In this document: positions 45,670-60,600 of the stretch, piece after piece
Layout: each line of letters begins with the position of its first letter
Numbering within the stretch: the stretch's first letter is position 1
NCBI GenBank assembly: GCA_029721435.1
Contig: CM056573.1
Span: forward strand, 4,393,501-4,457,500
Direction of reading: 5' to 3'
Length of the DNA: 64,000 nt
Source: Gymnothorax reevesii
Lineage: Eukaryota; Chordata; Actinopteri; Anguilliformes; Muraenidae
Program-made: the position numbers and the translations under genes
Notes under the pieces: model-generated
What the model was told of the DNA's origin: nothing
The model's database searches: none
The model's input: the letters and a program-made list of their open reading frames with translations, nothing else

Positions 45670-48600
45670 TCATGCAGAGTCTGGTGACCTTTCACCTAAA
45701 AGAGGGGCATTTTCTTCATGGTTCTCTGCATCGCTTGTTCTGGTCGGCCTTTAGATGAGACAAAATTTAAGGAAACTGAATAAATGCCTTGTTTATTTTT
45801 TAATCTTACCACAGAACACAAAGAAACAATACTGGTAAGAACAGTTATGGCATTGCATTGTTTCCTCGTGATTAATGAGTGTTGAACGCATTAAAATTTC
45901 AGTAAAATTAACACTGTAGAAATACAGATCCTTCTCATTTTGTCTGAAAATTCAGTATTTAAACGGAATACTAAATTTTCTCCATTTCCTGAAATAAGAT
46001 TTCGCAACTAGGTGTATGGATTACTGAAGATGAAAAACACCTACCTGTTCACTGGTGCTCTTTCTACGAGGTAATACACTCCCAAGAGAGAGGCCTAAAG
46101 AGGGACAAAAACAGAAATTAATGCATTCCAAGATAAAATAATTTAACTATATTGACATATGCCAAAGTTAAAAAAAATAAGATAAGATATACTTTCTTGA
46201 ACCACGTGGGGTAACTTGTCCTCTGCATTTGACCCATCCTATAGTTAGGAGCAGTGGGCAGCCACAGAGCAGCGCCCGGGGACCAACTCCAGTTCTAAAG
46301 CCAGTTCCTTGGTCAGGGGTACTGGTTGGAGTGTTCCCATGATGCATGTTTTTGCGGGTGGGGGAAACCGAAGTACCCGGAGAGACAAGGTAAGAACATG
46401 CAAACTCCACACAGAAAGGCCCCAGGCCGAAATCGAACCCGCAACCTTCTTGCTATGAGGCAACAGTGCTGACAGTACTTCTACAGCATAAATGATAGTA
46501 AACATACTTTGCGCAAAGAATAATGACTTCTCAGCCAACAGATTTAACAAAGCCCCAGTAACTCATTGGTAAACTGGACTGACCACAACAGCATCAGTGT
46601 AACTTCTGTAACATAGCTTACAGCGAGAAATCCGATTCCTCCTTCGATGGCGGCGGCCCACTCAAAATTCAGGGTCTGCGTCATGAAGCCACCAAATGTT
46701 GGGCCAAAGATCATCCTATAAAAAACACGTGCATTATTTCTGAACAACATTGTTAATATTATATGTTACGTATATAACACATTCCTCCCACCTCTGCGGC
46801 ACAACTACTTAACCAGCAGAGATTTATAACTTTCTATCTGATGCAGATACAGTAGCTTTGGAAAGTACACAGGACCCTTCACTTTTTGAACTTTATTGTG
46901 TGGCAGATTAAATTTAAAACATATTAAATGTACTTTATTGGCCATTACTCTACACACAATAGGCTAAAATGACAAAGCATAAACAAGTCTGAAATTCTTT
47001 TTGAGGCGAGATTAACAATGAAAATCCAACCCTGCCAATGTTATTCGGGAAAGACTGCGACGCAGGCAGTACCTTTGTTAGACAGGATTGACCCTCAGAT
47101 AAAAGGGATCCTACCTCAGCTCCATATCAGGCTAGCATGCAAATAAATACATTTAAAAGGCTCGGTCAGTCTGTGGCAATCTCACGCCAAGTAAGCCTTG
47201 AAAGTTTGCAGCCTTGCAAAGTTTTTCTCAGCTAGTTTGTAATAAATAACACTGTCCAATCATGTCACCAACAATATATTATTTGATTACACACTCCACA
47301 TTCATTGTATATAAATATACAGCACCATAAATAAAACTGCGCTAAGTCATGTTTGTGTATCTTGTTATACTACTCTTTGTCAGTTGGCATGGTTATTTGC
47401 CTTTTGACATCAACCATCTTCTCAGATTCCAAATCCTTCAGCGCGTTAAACACGAGTGTCGGGAGGTGGGGTTGAAGAGCGCCTTGTATTTACAACAGTG
47501 GTGTTGCACTCAGAAACTGTCGGTGGCTCAGCCACTCAAAAATACCAATGCCTACATAGTGGAGCTTCAATGAATATGATTAAAAGATATGTTGATTTTA
47601 CTTTGCCAACTTTTCAGGATTCTTCAGCGCTCATCACTTACAGTGAAATGCTAAGTATGTGCTCCCTTCCCAATTTCTTCCGTTTTTGCTTTCAGAACAT
47701 CCAACTAACTTCAATGCAAGAGAAAAAAACCATGGGTAAATACAAAATGCAGCTTTTAAATGATCATTTAATTTCTTAAATTCTTGAATTGCCTCCCAAA
47801 ACCTAATAACTGGTTGTACCATCCTTGGCGGCAACAGCTGCTATCAAACATTAGCCGTAGCAGGCAGGCCAAAATTGTTTGAATTCAGCCGCAGTGGATG
47901 ATTTGAGCATGAACTGCTGGTTTAAGGTCATTCCACGGCATCTAAATCGGATTGAAGTCAGGATTTCGACAGGGCCACTCCAAAATTTTCTCATTTTTCT
48001 TATGAGCCATTCGGAGATGGACTTACTTGTGCGCTTCAGATCATTGTCCAGCTGCAGAACCCAACGGCTCTTGACTTTCAAGTCACAAACTGATGGCTAA
48101 ATGTTCTCCTTCAGGATTTTCGGATAGGGAGCAGAATTTATAGTTCCAACAATTATGGAGAGTTGTCCAGGTCCTGAAGCAGCAAAACAGCCCCAGATCA
48201 TCATACTTCCACCACTGTGTTTGACAGTTGGTATGATGTTCTTATTGTGGAAGGCCTGCGTTAGCTTTATGCCAGATGAAACAGGATCCATGTTGCCCAG
48301 AAAGTTATACTTTTGACTCGTCAATTCACAAAATTTTGTCCGATGAGTGTGGGGAGTGATCATTGTTTTTTGGCAAAAGTGAGACAAGTCTTTGTGTTCT
48401 TTTAGGTCAGCAGAGGTTTCTGCCTTACAGCTCTCTTATGGATGCCATTTTTGACCAGCCATTTTCTTGCAGTGGAATTGTGAACATTGACTTTAACTGA
48501 GGCGAATGAGGGTTGAGGTTCATCATATCTTAGTCTGGGTTCTTTTGTGACGTTTTAGAGGAGTCATCAATGCCCTCTTGAAGGAATTTCTGAAGGCCAA

Positions 48601-51600
48601 CCACTCCAGAGAAGGTTGACCACTGTTCCAAGTTTTCTCCATTTGTTGATAATGACTCTGACTGTGTTTCACTGGAGTCCCAGAGCCAAAGAAATGGCTT
48701 TACAACCCTTTACAAGCTATGATTTTGTTTCTCATGAGTTCTTGAATTTCTTTAGATCCAGCGTCACATGCTGCTTTTTGCCAACCTCACATTTCCAGAC
48801 AGATTCCATTTACGTGACATTTGGATTCAGCAGGGCAGCTGTCACGCCTTGGTTTTTGTGGTGAAACTTAACCGAATTATCACTTAAATGTAGCGGACAT
48901 TTACTTTTTCTAACATGGCCAGGTAAGGTAGGATAGCCTTTTGCTTCAATAAATGAAATCATCGTTTCCTCAGTTATCTTTTTCCTAATATTAAAATCAG
49001 TCTTATGATCTGAAATATTAAAATCTGAATAATGTGCAAAAAATAGAAAAAAAATCATGAAGGGCGGCAAATACTTTATGTCGGCAATGTGGTATATTTA
49101 CAATTAGCAACTCAATTTACAAATTAGAACATCAAATAATGAGTTGTAACACAAAACGTTATGTGCCAACTTTCATGATTGATTTCGCTTAAAAATAAAC
49201 TATGTACTTTAACCGGGCTTACAGCCAACCGGCTCACTACACTCACAATAAAGTCACTGCATTCAAGTAAATGTACAGTGTTTACAAGTACATTTTAGCC
49301 TGATGGCTCAGTTTTTGTTCCCTGCTATAACTGTTTATTGGGTATGCTGCACAGGAGAATTAAAGGAGAGAGAGAGAGAGAGAAAAAGAAAAAAAAAAAA
49401 AAAAACTTACCCCATCGACCACACTGCTCCAAACAACCCAGAAACCAGTCCAATTGTACTTAAACCTTCCTCAAATCCATTTTCACTAGAAAACAGAAAG
49501 AAGAAATGTTTGCTTTTTTGTTCAGGACTGCAAAATAATGTAACATTTCCACTGCAGAGAAGCATTACACAGCAAATACGCCTGAATAATATCAATCTAC
49601 CAAAGGGCAAGTGCACCTGACTTTTAAAGGGAACGGGCGATGACACTCCTATTGGTTTACTTCATACACTCCTGATCAAAATCTTAAGACCAGTTAAAAA
49701 ATTGCAAGAATTTGCATTTTGCACTGTTGTATCTTAAGAAGGTTCTAAGTAGAGTTTCAAAATGCAAAAAGAAGAAATGGGAACAAGAGACCAAATGTTT
49801 TGAGCAGGCAATTTATTGAAAAGAACAATTTAACAGAAATAGGCTGTTCATCAGCTGATCAAAAGTTTAAGACCACATCCTTTAAAAGCCCAAATCTGTG
49901 GAAAAAATTTGGATTCCATGTCATTTTCTGTCAAGTAATCACACTGTCAAGACCTCTTGATGGGAAAAGCAAAAAAACTCACTGCCTTTGAACGTGGCAG
50001 GATTGTTGAGCTGCATAGACAAGGCCTCTCACAGCGTGCCATCGCTGCTGAGGTTGGACGCAGTAAGACAGTCATTTTGCATTTCTTAAAAGATCCTGAG
50101 GTTTATGGAACAAAAAAATCAAGTGGTAGACCCAAAAAAATCTCACCGGCTCTGAGCCGGAGGATCCGAATGGCTGTCCGTCAAGACACGGGACAATCCT
50201 CATCCCAAATTAAGGCCATTACTGGTGCTGACTGCAACCCAATAACCATCAGACAGCATCTGCAAAGGAACGGCTTCAAAAACAAAAAACGTCTTCAAAG
50301 GCCACGTCTCCTTCAACGCCACAAAATTGCCCGTTTGGCCTTTGCAAGGGAGCACCAAACATGGGACGTTCAAAGTTGGAAGAAAGTTTTATTCTCTGAT
50401 GAGAAAAAAATTTAACCTTGATGGTCCTGATGGCTTCCAACGCTACTGGCATGACAAGGAGATGACACCTGAGATTTTTTCAACACGGCACAGCGGAGGG
50501 GGCGCCATCATAATCTGGGGTGCTTTTTCCTTCAATGGAACAATGGAGCTCCAGGTTGTGCAGGGGCGTCAAACAGCAGCTGGCTACGTGAAGATGTTGC
50601 AGCGGGCATCCCTCATGACTGAGGGCCCTCGTCTGTGTGGTGATGACTGGGTCTTTCAGCAGGACAATGCTGCAATTCACAATGCCCGTCTGACAAAGGA
50701 TTTTTTTCAGGAGAATAACATCACTCTTTTGGATCATCCTGCATGTTCCCCTGATCTAAATCCAATTGAGAACATTTGGGGATGGATGGCAAGGGAAGTT
50801 TACAAAAATGGACATCAGTTCCAGACAGTGGATGCCCTTCGTGAAGCAATCTTCACCACTTGGAGCAACATTCCTACAAGCCTTTTGGAAACACTCGCAT
50901 CAAGCATGCTAACACGAATTTTTGAAGTGATCAACAATAATGGTGGAGCTACTCATTACTGAGTCTGTTTGTGAGACTTTAATTTCTGTTTTAGGGGTTT
51001 TTTTGAGCTATGGTCTTAAACTTTTGATCAGCTGATGAACAGCCTATTTTAGTTAAATTGTTCTTTTCAATAAATTGCCTGCTCAAAACATTTAGTCTCT
51101 TGCTCACATTTCTTCTTTTTGCATTTTCAAACTCGACTTAGAACCTTATTATGATACAACAGTGCAAAACGTAAATTCTTGCAATTTTTTAACTGGTCTT
51201 AAGATTTTGATCAGGAGTGTATTACGGCCAAAACACGCCAACGAATAATCAAGAGACTAAGTACAACCCCTTTGAACCATGCGGCCATCTTGGTCCAAGG
51301 ATTATGAGCCATTAAACTGCCAAAAGTGGACTTGGAAACGCCTTAACCCTTTCAGCGCCATGGGCAACGATAGCTGCTCAATGATGTAAGATATCAATGT
51401 CAGATGCTGTTGAAAACCTATCATGTGGCAACTTGTTTAAAAGAGCTCCCGCAGGGGCGGGAGCTCTTTTAAACAAGTTGCCACATGATAGGTTTTCAAC
51501 AGCTCAGGTTAACCACATTTTTAATTCCTTGAAAGTGTATTCGGCGCTCAAAGGGTTAAATGCACTTGCACCATGCATTTCACACTGCCAAAATAGATGT

Positions 51601-54600
51601 ATGAAATAGAGCCCAAGTTGTCTGCATGTGTGATCCATTCGTGAGAGCGGTCTGTGCATACTCACTATACACACTGGAGAATCTCTGGGAAAGTAGGTAT
51701 TGCGGTCATCCCCAAGGAGAAGCCAATGATGGTCAGCATGAAGATCAAGAGCCAAAGATGGCTGGACAGAACATACGTTGGAGAACATTTGTAACACATT
51801 ACTACTTAAACACATATTTTCAGTGCCCTCCACTAATGTTACCACCCTTGGTTTATACAACTGTAAGTTTCTTTACATCTTTTCTTTTATGAGGGAAAAA
51901 TAAATGCTTTTATTCAGCATTTTTCAGGAAGCCAGAATGATATATTATTTCTGCTACTGTCTTTGACTCAGTTTCCATCGCAAATGCATTTTATAGGTGC
52001 ATTGATCAGATATTTTTGGTACTTCTGGGTTTCTGGGGGGGCGAAGGGGGAAATTTACCCGTTTTTTTTTTGTATCTTTTTTTTAAATCTCCATTTCCAT
52101 AAAAATCTGTTACCTAAAACCACGTTTCTTTCACAACATCTTTAGCCAATAATATTGACCAAGGGCATGAATATTAGTGGTTGATTTTATATCTAAATAA
52201 CAAAATATTATTTTGCCATACACATATTTGACAAGGTATACGCACATGTGATTCTATTTTTTCCCAAATTACTAGAAATATGGAACATTATGCATGGATT
52301 GAATATGCCCAAAAAGGAACAAAATATGACAATTAATATTGCTAGATAATCAATATGAAATCAATAGATAAAAGAATTCTCATGAACAGAGAAAAACACC
52401 CACCGCTGAATGTGAAGAATAGGCATTGGACCCAGCAAACAAAACCCAACAGCTGTAGCAGTTCCTCCCAAAACCATGAACCATTTCCTGAAGGACTTAA
52501 CACAGGCAAAACAAAAGAATACTCTAAATCAGAGGGCTTGTACACACACTTATTTTTCAGAAGAGTGTTTTCAGATAAATAACATTTTGACCAAACACTC
52601 CCTAAGGCAACGATGCACACCAACACATTTAAATCTTGATTCCTTCGTCCAATGGCATTAAAATATTGCTGTATTGCATTCATATAGCTATTCGTGCTAT
52701 AGTGCATTTCCCTCAAATTCAAAATGAATTTTTGCACAGCCAGATTACATATAAAGTCAACATCAAGTCGTGAATAAACACAAGGAGACAAAAGTTTGCA
52801 CCGAGCCACATGAATCACACGAGAGGCGCAATGCGAATGGCGTGACACAAATGCCATTTGTGTATTGCTCGACCAGAAAATATTCAACATGACCAAAAAA
52901 TTTGCACGAGCATGGCACTGTTCTCAATACCATCACTGCTGCTTGCAGCTACACTGGCTAGCTACTCCACTACCTTGCTGAACTGTAATTGCACGGCTCA
53001 AGATAACTGGAAAGCTTGCTAGCTAGCTTTAACAAATTAACAAATATGACAATATCATCAGTTTGATTAATATTTTAATTCTCCAGCTGGTAAAATTTAA
53101 ATAAAGAGAAATGTTTGTGATGTAGGCATAGCAACATTATTGTTGCCGCCATGTTGCTAATTTTTGAAGAGACCCAGGAAGAACCACCCAGATAGAAATT
53201 AATGTAATTTTATCCCAAACAGCATTGGAAGGCTTCAAAGCAAGAAAATGAAAATTGTCTTGTGATCAAACTAACATGAGTAAAGCAAGGCAAAATTTTA
53301 CTTTGCGTTAGGTGGAAACACACCATAATAGACCATTTAATCGTCCATCAATCACAATATGACTGATTCCAGTCCAAGACAGCAAACTCAGCAGTGACCT
53401 TACCATGGGATCAAAAAATCATTGAGGAATGAAGGATAATTCTTTCATAATATTCATGAATGTCTTTGATGACTTTCATTAAGACCACTCCGCTAAAACT
53501 GTTGCGCAGACGTAACTGCTTGTTCGGCATCGGACTAATAAAACAAATATATCGAGGGCTGACTGCAATGAACAGCTCTGTCCAATGTATAACATCTGGA
53601 CATAACTGTTTATTGCAGTCAGCCCTCGATATCTTCTCTTCAACTCTTGAAATATTAATGCATACATACAAAGAATTTTTTAAATACAACGTAGTGGGGA
53701 AAACCAGGAGTTTCCCTGAGTGAAAATGTTGCAATACTTACAGGAAACTTGTCACTGATGATCCCCAGAGGAGGTGAGAACAAGCAGTATGGCAGAGACA
53801 CCCCAAGGAGCAGGAGTCCCACATACCCAGGGGACATACTGAACTATAGACTCAGAGCAAAAACAAAGAAAAATACATTTCCATCTCACAAAAATCTGCC
53901 ATTTCTCCAGCAGGAACACTTGTAACATGCAGTTAAACTTTCATGCTGACATCTAAAACTGATATACACGAGCAAGGTGCTCAATCGTCTTACCTTTTCA
54001 GTAGCAAAAATGGACAAAGTTGCATCCAAAAAGCCAAGTCCTGCACCCAAGTTGAAGACCACAAAACAAATGAGGAGAACTTTTGGAAGGGTGAAGAGTC
54101 TCCAGAAGGAATCCTTGGAGGGTACGGCATCTGAGGCAGAGAATTACAAAAAATGGGAGTAATTGATGCAATAAATAATGCCAATTTTTTTCCAATTTTG
54201 TGAACTAACCAGGCATCTCCACTGACCCTCAGAGCCACTGCCTCCTCCATGTTCCTGCACATCACATATTGGTTTAGCCCTACCCAGCAGTGATAAATCT
54301 AGCTTGAATTTATTGGTAGGACAATGTTTACAAACAAAGCAAACACATAGCCTACACAAAGCGCACACACACACACGCACACGCACACATTTACACACTT
54401 AAAATTACAGCATCATTGGGTGGTGGATGATTGCACCTGGACAGACATATTTTTCAAACCCAATTCTTATTATTTTTTTTTTAATCTTACATACAGCGAG
54501 TGACCAAAAATCAAATCCAAATTGGGAGGACTGTAGGAAATTCCATCAATGTGGAGGATATGCATGTTCTCAAAATATTTTTTGAATAAAATATGAGTGC

Positions 54601-57600
54601 AATTCTTTACTGAGTAGTTTACCAAGGACATTTTCACTTGTTTTGTTATCAAGTATCATTGAAAGCCCACAATTCCAAATTCTGTTAAGGCCAGGAATAT
54701 GATTCAAAGCTTTATAAAATATAGGGAAGTACACCTTTACCACCAAGCAGTTATTATTTTCCCAAGTCTAGTTTCTGATATTTAGTTTCAACAATGTAGG
54801 AATATAAACAGCTGCTTGCAATTGGATTATCACTTTTTTCTTCGATGTGGTGCAGCAGTTATGGAGAAAATGACACTTCTTTGGTGTTCCTGTATATGCG
54901 GACTACTTGTGTAAAAAAACATTAATGTCTCTACCCTAGGAGATTGGGTATTCTTTTCAGGTGAGCCCCTTTTGGTTTAGTTATCAAAGTCTTTTTAAAA
55001 TGAATGCTAATTGTTATTTTGAAGACCTGCTTCATCCCCTCATTCCAGTAAAGTGATAGTATGATAGATAATAAATTTACAGGTACATAATATTTACAGT
55101 TTGAGACCCTCAACCCCATTTTTTACATGTCCTCGTTATATCCAGTACTGCGCTGGATTACCTGTTGCTAATGCGAAATCAATTAGAAATAAATAAAGTG
55201 TATTATTATCAGGAATCCTATTAAAAAGTAACAAACATTTCAAACCAGAAATCACATAATACATTAATTGCACTGGGTGCAATTTAAAGGCTGCTTGGCA
55301 GTATGACAAGTGAAATCTTAGCAAGTAAGCCATGGCCTTCCAAGAAAATCAACAGTCACATTCACTGAACTTTTTAGTGACAAAGTGTAGACCTATGAAG
55401 CTCTATGAAAAGGTAAATTGGGTTTTCACCCCCAAATATTTTGGAAAAACAGGAATATTGTAGTTAAACAGTTAATATCAACAGCTCTGGTGAAAAAGCG
55501 AACTGCAGCTCATGCGAACGCTGAGCAGGGAACTGCATTGAGCAGCAATCTCCATGGTCACAAAATAACCCCCAAAAAATGCAGTGTAGAAACTCACCAA
55601 ACCTTGGCATGATATAGATGTTGAATGGGACCATCAAAAAGAGTAGACAGCCTAGAATTATGAATGGGAGTTCATATCCAAACGACTTGTATAACAAGCC
55701 TCCAAAGGGAGGGCCCAATATCAGACCGAGGCCAGTGAAAATTTCCAAAGTGCCCTGAAACAAGAACGCAAGAATTATTTTATGGACAAATACATGATGG
55801 GCATGTTTCACCATTTAAAGCAGAAAAAACCATAATCTTTGCAGGTTTCTAGCTCACTGAAATTCATGAAAATTGCTTGAACTGTGGGAAAAGAAGCATT
55901 TCATTCTGTCACTCACTGCTAAGCCCAAAGGGTATTACAATCCTGAGTCCTGGTTCATGCATGCAGCACTGACCTTGCCATGACATTCAGAAAGTCCACA
56001 CATTGTAATCCCACAAAAAAGCTAAATGCTAATGCTTATCCACATGCCATTCTTGCTCTGACTCACAGATCAGCTATACTTACCAGAACAGTTGCTATAT
56101 TGTTTGGGAATACTTTTGCAGTAATGGCGAAAGAGGATGTCATCGCAGCTGCAAAGCCAACAGCATCGATAGACCGTATTACAAAGCATAGCGCAATGAA
56201 GGTGTTTGTTCCAGGAACTTTGTCCAGCAAACTACAAAACAAAAGCAGAAAAATCCATTTTCATGAATTGTCAAGAATATGAAGTTGAGAAAAGATTTAC
56301 ACCCTTCTCTAATGGTTAACCGTTTCATGTCTGATCTGTACATACAATAAATATTTTATTGGAGTTACTGTGGTGAAGTCATTTTAATACTTAATAAATC
56401 CAAGCGTTAACATACCTTTTTCCAATCATGTCTGTGAATGAGCACCCAAATATCCAATTAAAAAATTAAAAAGTACAATTATTTTATCCCATTATTCTAG
56501 GCAAACGTAGTTTTCCCCGAGTACTGCGAGTCAGATGCAGATCAGCAAGTTTGTGATCAAGTAAAACAAAAATTCAGGTAATCCTGAAGGGTTAACACAC
56601 ATTTTCTCGCTAATGTATATTTCACTAAAAACGTTAACGCATAATTGACTAAAAAAAGACCATGTAAAAGAAATAAAATGTACTAAACATGAGTTTTTTA
56701 GGTTTTGCAGAATTTCCAGAAATGCCAATTGTAATTTTTTTAGAAAAAACGGCATGTAGGAAATATAATGTTTATAACCAAATTATTAAAATTCTTGATT
56801 GCAAGTTTTGAATTTTGACTCAGCAGATCAAAAAAGTTTAAATTTCACACAAATTTCAAACAGTACTGTTATTTTCTCTTGTGTTTCCACATTCAGTATG
56901 ACCAGTACTGACACCAGCTCTCAGACTGACCCTTCCAAGCAGTACGACAGTAGCATAAGAAACATTAACAGGATAAATGTGTTGAGACTGTCATTCAATA
57001 TTTGTGTAAAAGCACAGAAACTTCAACCCAGCGAAGGCTAAATTTCACATCAATAATGTGCCGTGTGGTGTTTGTCATCGATGACAGCAACCAAAGACAC
57101 ACACAGAAAATATTATTAGAGATAAAGGGATTTCGAAGGGTGGGCAGCATCAAGCATTACAATCATACTGAGCTGGGGGACTTAATACCTGAGAAAATTA
57201 GGCCCAGACTTACCCAAAGAGAATTGTACACCCTGATGACACAAACAGACCTGAAACCAACAAAAATTTTGCTCCAATTTGAACAATCTGAAATGAAATG
57301 AGATCATAATTGTGATAACGTGCTTAACACAACACCATTCTGCACTGTCTGGAAAACGTCCCGGGCTGATACTTACATATTTACCCAGTATTAACGAGCC
57401 CAATAAATTGCAGACTGCGTAGCACCCAAAAATGAGGCCAATAACCGTCTGACTGGCCCCTTTTTTCTTAGCCTGAATCAGAAACATTGCAGTCACTTTC
57501 AAGCATTCAAACAAAGACAAAATGGTACAAACCGGATTAAATGAAATGAGGACCACATGGGCAACACCTGCAGACCTCGTCAAGGCGCAAATATTTACAA

Positions 57601-60600
57601 AATGATTTACTAGATTCCGAATGGCACATTAGAGACTTTTACACACAGCTAAACAGGCAGATTTATTCCTCAAAAGGTGGACGTGGTAGAATACACAGCA
57701 TTTTAGTCAACAATTCAAGCCCAGTGAGATAACGAGTGATAAAAAAAAAACAGGCCCAAAAATTAACTGCAAGCCTAATTATTATATAATACTGCTGTCA
57801 GATCCTGAATTTCAATGCATTATTAACAACTAGAATTTAGCATTTTCTAAAGAATGATTTCACAGGGCACTACCTGTATTTTCTTTGGTCTGTACCAGGT
57901 TCTCCTTGCCATAAAGATGCGCGTAAGCCAAGAGTTCAACAAGAGGTTACATCCGCAGAATAGCAAGCCGGACATTTAACCAAAACAGTTTGTTAGTTTT
58001 AGCCACTGGGCGTGGTAGTTCCCATTACTGACCAGCCACAGGGTAAAGGGGCAGTGTGAGCATGTGCAGCATTGTTTGTAAACATAAAGGCTGGTCTATT
58101 CACGAGCTTTCATGGAACAAATTGGAAAGCTTTCAAATAACTAATTCTGGGTTTGATCATCACCTAAATTTGCATGACTAAGCGAAGCCTAAACATTACA
58201 AAGACATGATTTTCAATTGCTTTCACAATTTCACAAACATCTTCTGCATCTTTCACAATATGCCTCAACAACCATTATGTCATCTGGGGAAGTCAGAGTA
58301 GCAATAGAGGGTCGGAAATTCCCCCTTAAACAGAGTTCTTCGCTTTTTTCCCCTGCCATTGAAAGCCGTAAATCCCCACATTCCAAGTTTCCAACTTAAA
58401 ACCGAAGGCACCACTATTAAAGCACAACACTAACAAGAATAAACATTCCACGACCGATTTTCCATCGGAATGTTTTTTTTTTTATTATTTCAAAAACAGA
58501 AAACATTGGAAATTTCAAATTACAGATGATCTTTATAGAGGGCTACATTTTTTGTCACTGGTTTAAAGTTGATTTCTCAAAAACTACAAGGATCTACAAG
58601 CAGAAATAATTGACAGAGTGAAAGAAAGCTGGATCAAGGGCTCGAAGCGTTAAAAGATGAAAAGACTGCATACGAGGTATATGATAAGCAATCAAGGAGA
58701 TAACAGCGCCAATGTGTCAAACATAGAGCACACGTAATTTATGTTGGGCCGATCACACCAGCATTTAAAAGGTGTCTCCACTGAATTTGGGTCCCTGTCC
58801 AACACACGTGGCCCTGAGAACAACAACCTCATTCAATCAGTTATCAAGTAAAACAGAGTATTATTGTTATAGCAGACACTACCAGATATGTGCATTTCCA
58901 CCCCTAAAAATCTTGAGGGAAAAAAAGATCTTTTTTTGAGTCTGAACTTTTGGTCACGAAGAGGACGTCAAACTATGAGAAGCATTCAGCATATTTTAAC
59001 CCTCTGTTAACCAACTACCTTTCCAACACTTTAATAATCATTTCCCAAGGCAAATATATTGATTACGGGCCAATATTTGGAAAAATAGTTAAAAATATAA
59101 TAATAATAATTTGATTCTTTGGCCCACCTTTTCAAAATGTAGCAGATCTGCTACATTGGGTGATAATGGGAATGGAAAAATTAAAGTGACGGACCATTCA
59201 AGTAATTCTCAAATGTTTATTTAGCAATAACAAACAAAACCAGCAGGGTGTCCAGGCTGTTAACCCTTTCACTTCATGTAGCAGATATGCTGCGGTGGTT
59301 AATACAGGATTTATGCCTAAATATAGTTTTATATGCATTTCACTCCAAAACCATCAAGCCCTGCCACAGACAGATCTGCATGTTTTAAAATGGTTTCCTA
59401 ACAACTTTCATTGATAGAAACAGCATTCTCTTATACCACTTTATCGCAGATTTTGACAAAAAAGTACTGGTGGATATATACCCACACCTTCATCTATTCT
59501 ACATGGTTAAAGAGTAATGGTGGATATATACCCACACCTTCATCTACATGGTTAAAGAGATTTTTCTTAAACATTGGATTAATATTTTAACCTGAAGCAT
59601 ATTTAAGTGAACAATTCTTTTCAAATTTCATGGCGCTCAGGATCTGCGTTTCATCGTGCCAAACATTGCCTTTGTCTCCCAAATGTACTAACTGGAGCCA
59701 TCAAACTGCTATCAAAATGAACTGAAATAATTAGTCACGACTACTCAAAGCTAATATATAAAAAGTGCAATTATGTGTATTGAAACATTATTAATACATA
59801 AAGTGTAACTTCAACAGCAGTGCAACATAGTTCTTGGAAAAAAGGGATTAAATTCAAAACTTTTATCCATGAGCACAAAAAGCTTCAAATTTACAGTGCA
59901 ATGTCTATTAATTCATTCAATGTTTTACTATTGCTTACGTCAAATAAATATCATACGCAATAAAAGTCATAAAAAAGGAACAATGCTGTTGTTTTGGAAC
60001 GCACAGTCTCACAGGGCTGCGACAGGACCGGATGTGACAGGGCCAATCTGTCATCCATTTTACCTGCCATTACTCAAACTGTTATCATGCTAGTGTCAAA
60101 ACTGTCAGCGTGCAAGTAAGGAATTTTGGTAACCATTTCAAACATATGTTGGATTTACAACAAATTTGTTCTAATGGGACATTTGAGCATGACAGGGCCT
60201 GACCCTTTAGCATACCCTCGGCAATACAAGAAATGAAAGGCAAAAACAGGCTTAAAATTATCCAATTCAATGAAAGAACTCACCATCATCATTCTCATTG
60301 TCAAATGATGTCACTTCCCCCAAGTCATCACATTAAAGGCAAACTACACTTTATGCAGTGTTTCTGAAAACGTGACAGGGCTAACCAAAAACATGGGGTT
60401 ACCTACAAAAAACCACTTATTCGTAAAATGTAGGTATTATTTCATTTTTTTTTTTTTTAAGATTATTTTTAGGGGAATTTTTTCCTTCATCTGACAGTCA
60501 CACAGTGCAGAGAGACAGGAAGGCTGGGAGAAAACATGCAGCAAATGGCCTGAGCCGGAATAGGTCTCCACGGGGGGGACACAGCCCCCCATGGTGCGCG

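Noticed and set aside
52404..52482. CTTCAG/GAAATGG as the acceptor of SLC18B1 exon 9
   Set aside because: It breaks phase with exon 8. Using the AAG at 52496-52498 keeps frame and gives SFRKWF, which fits the family.
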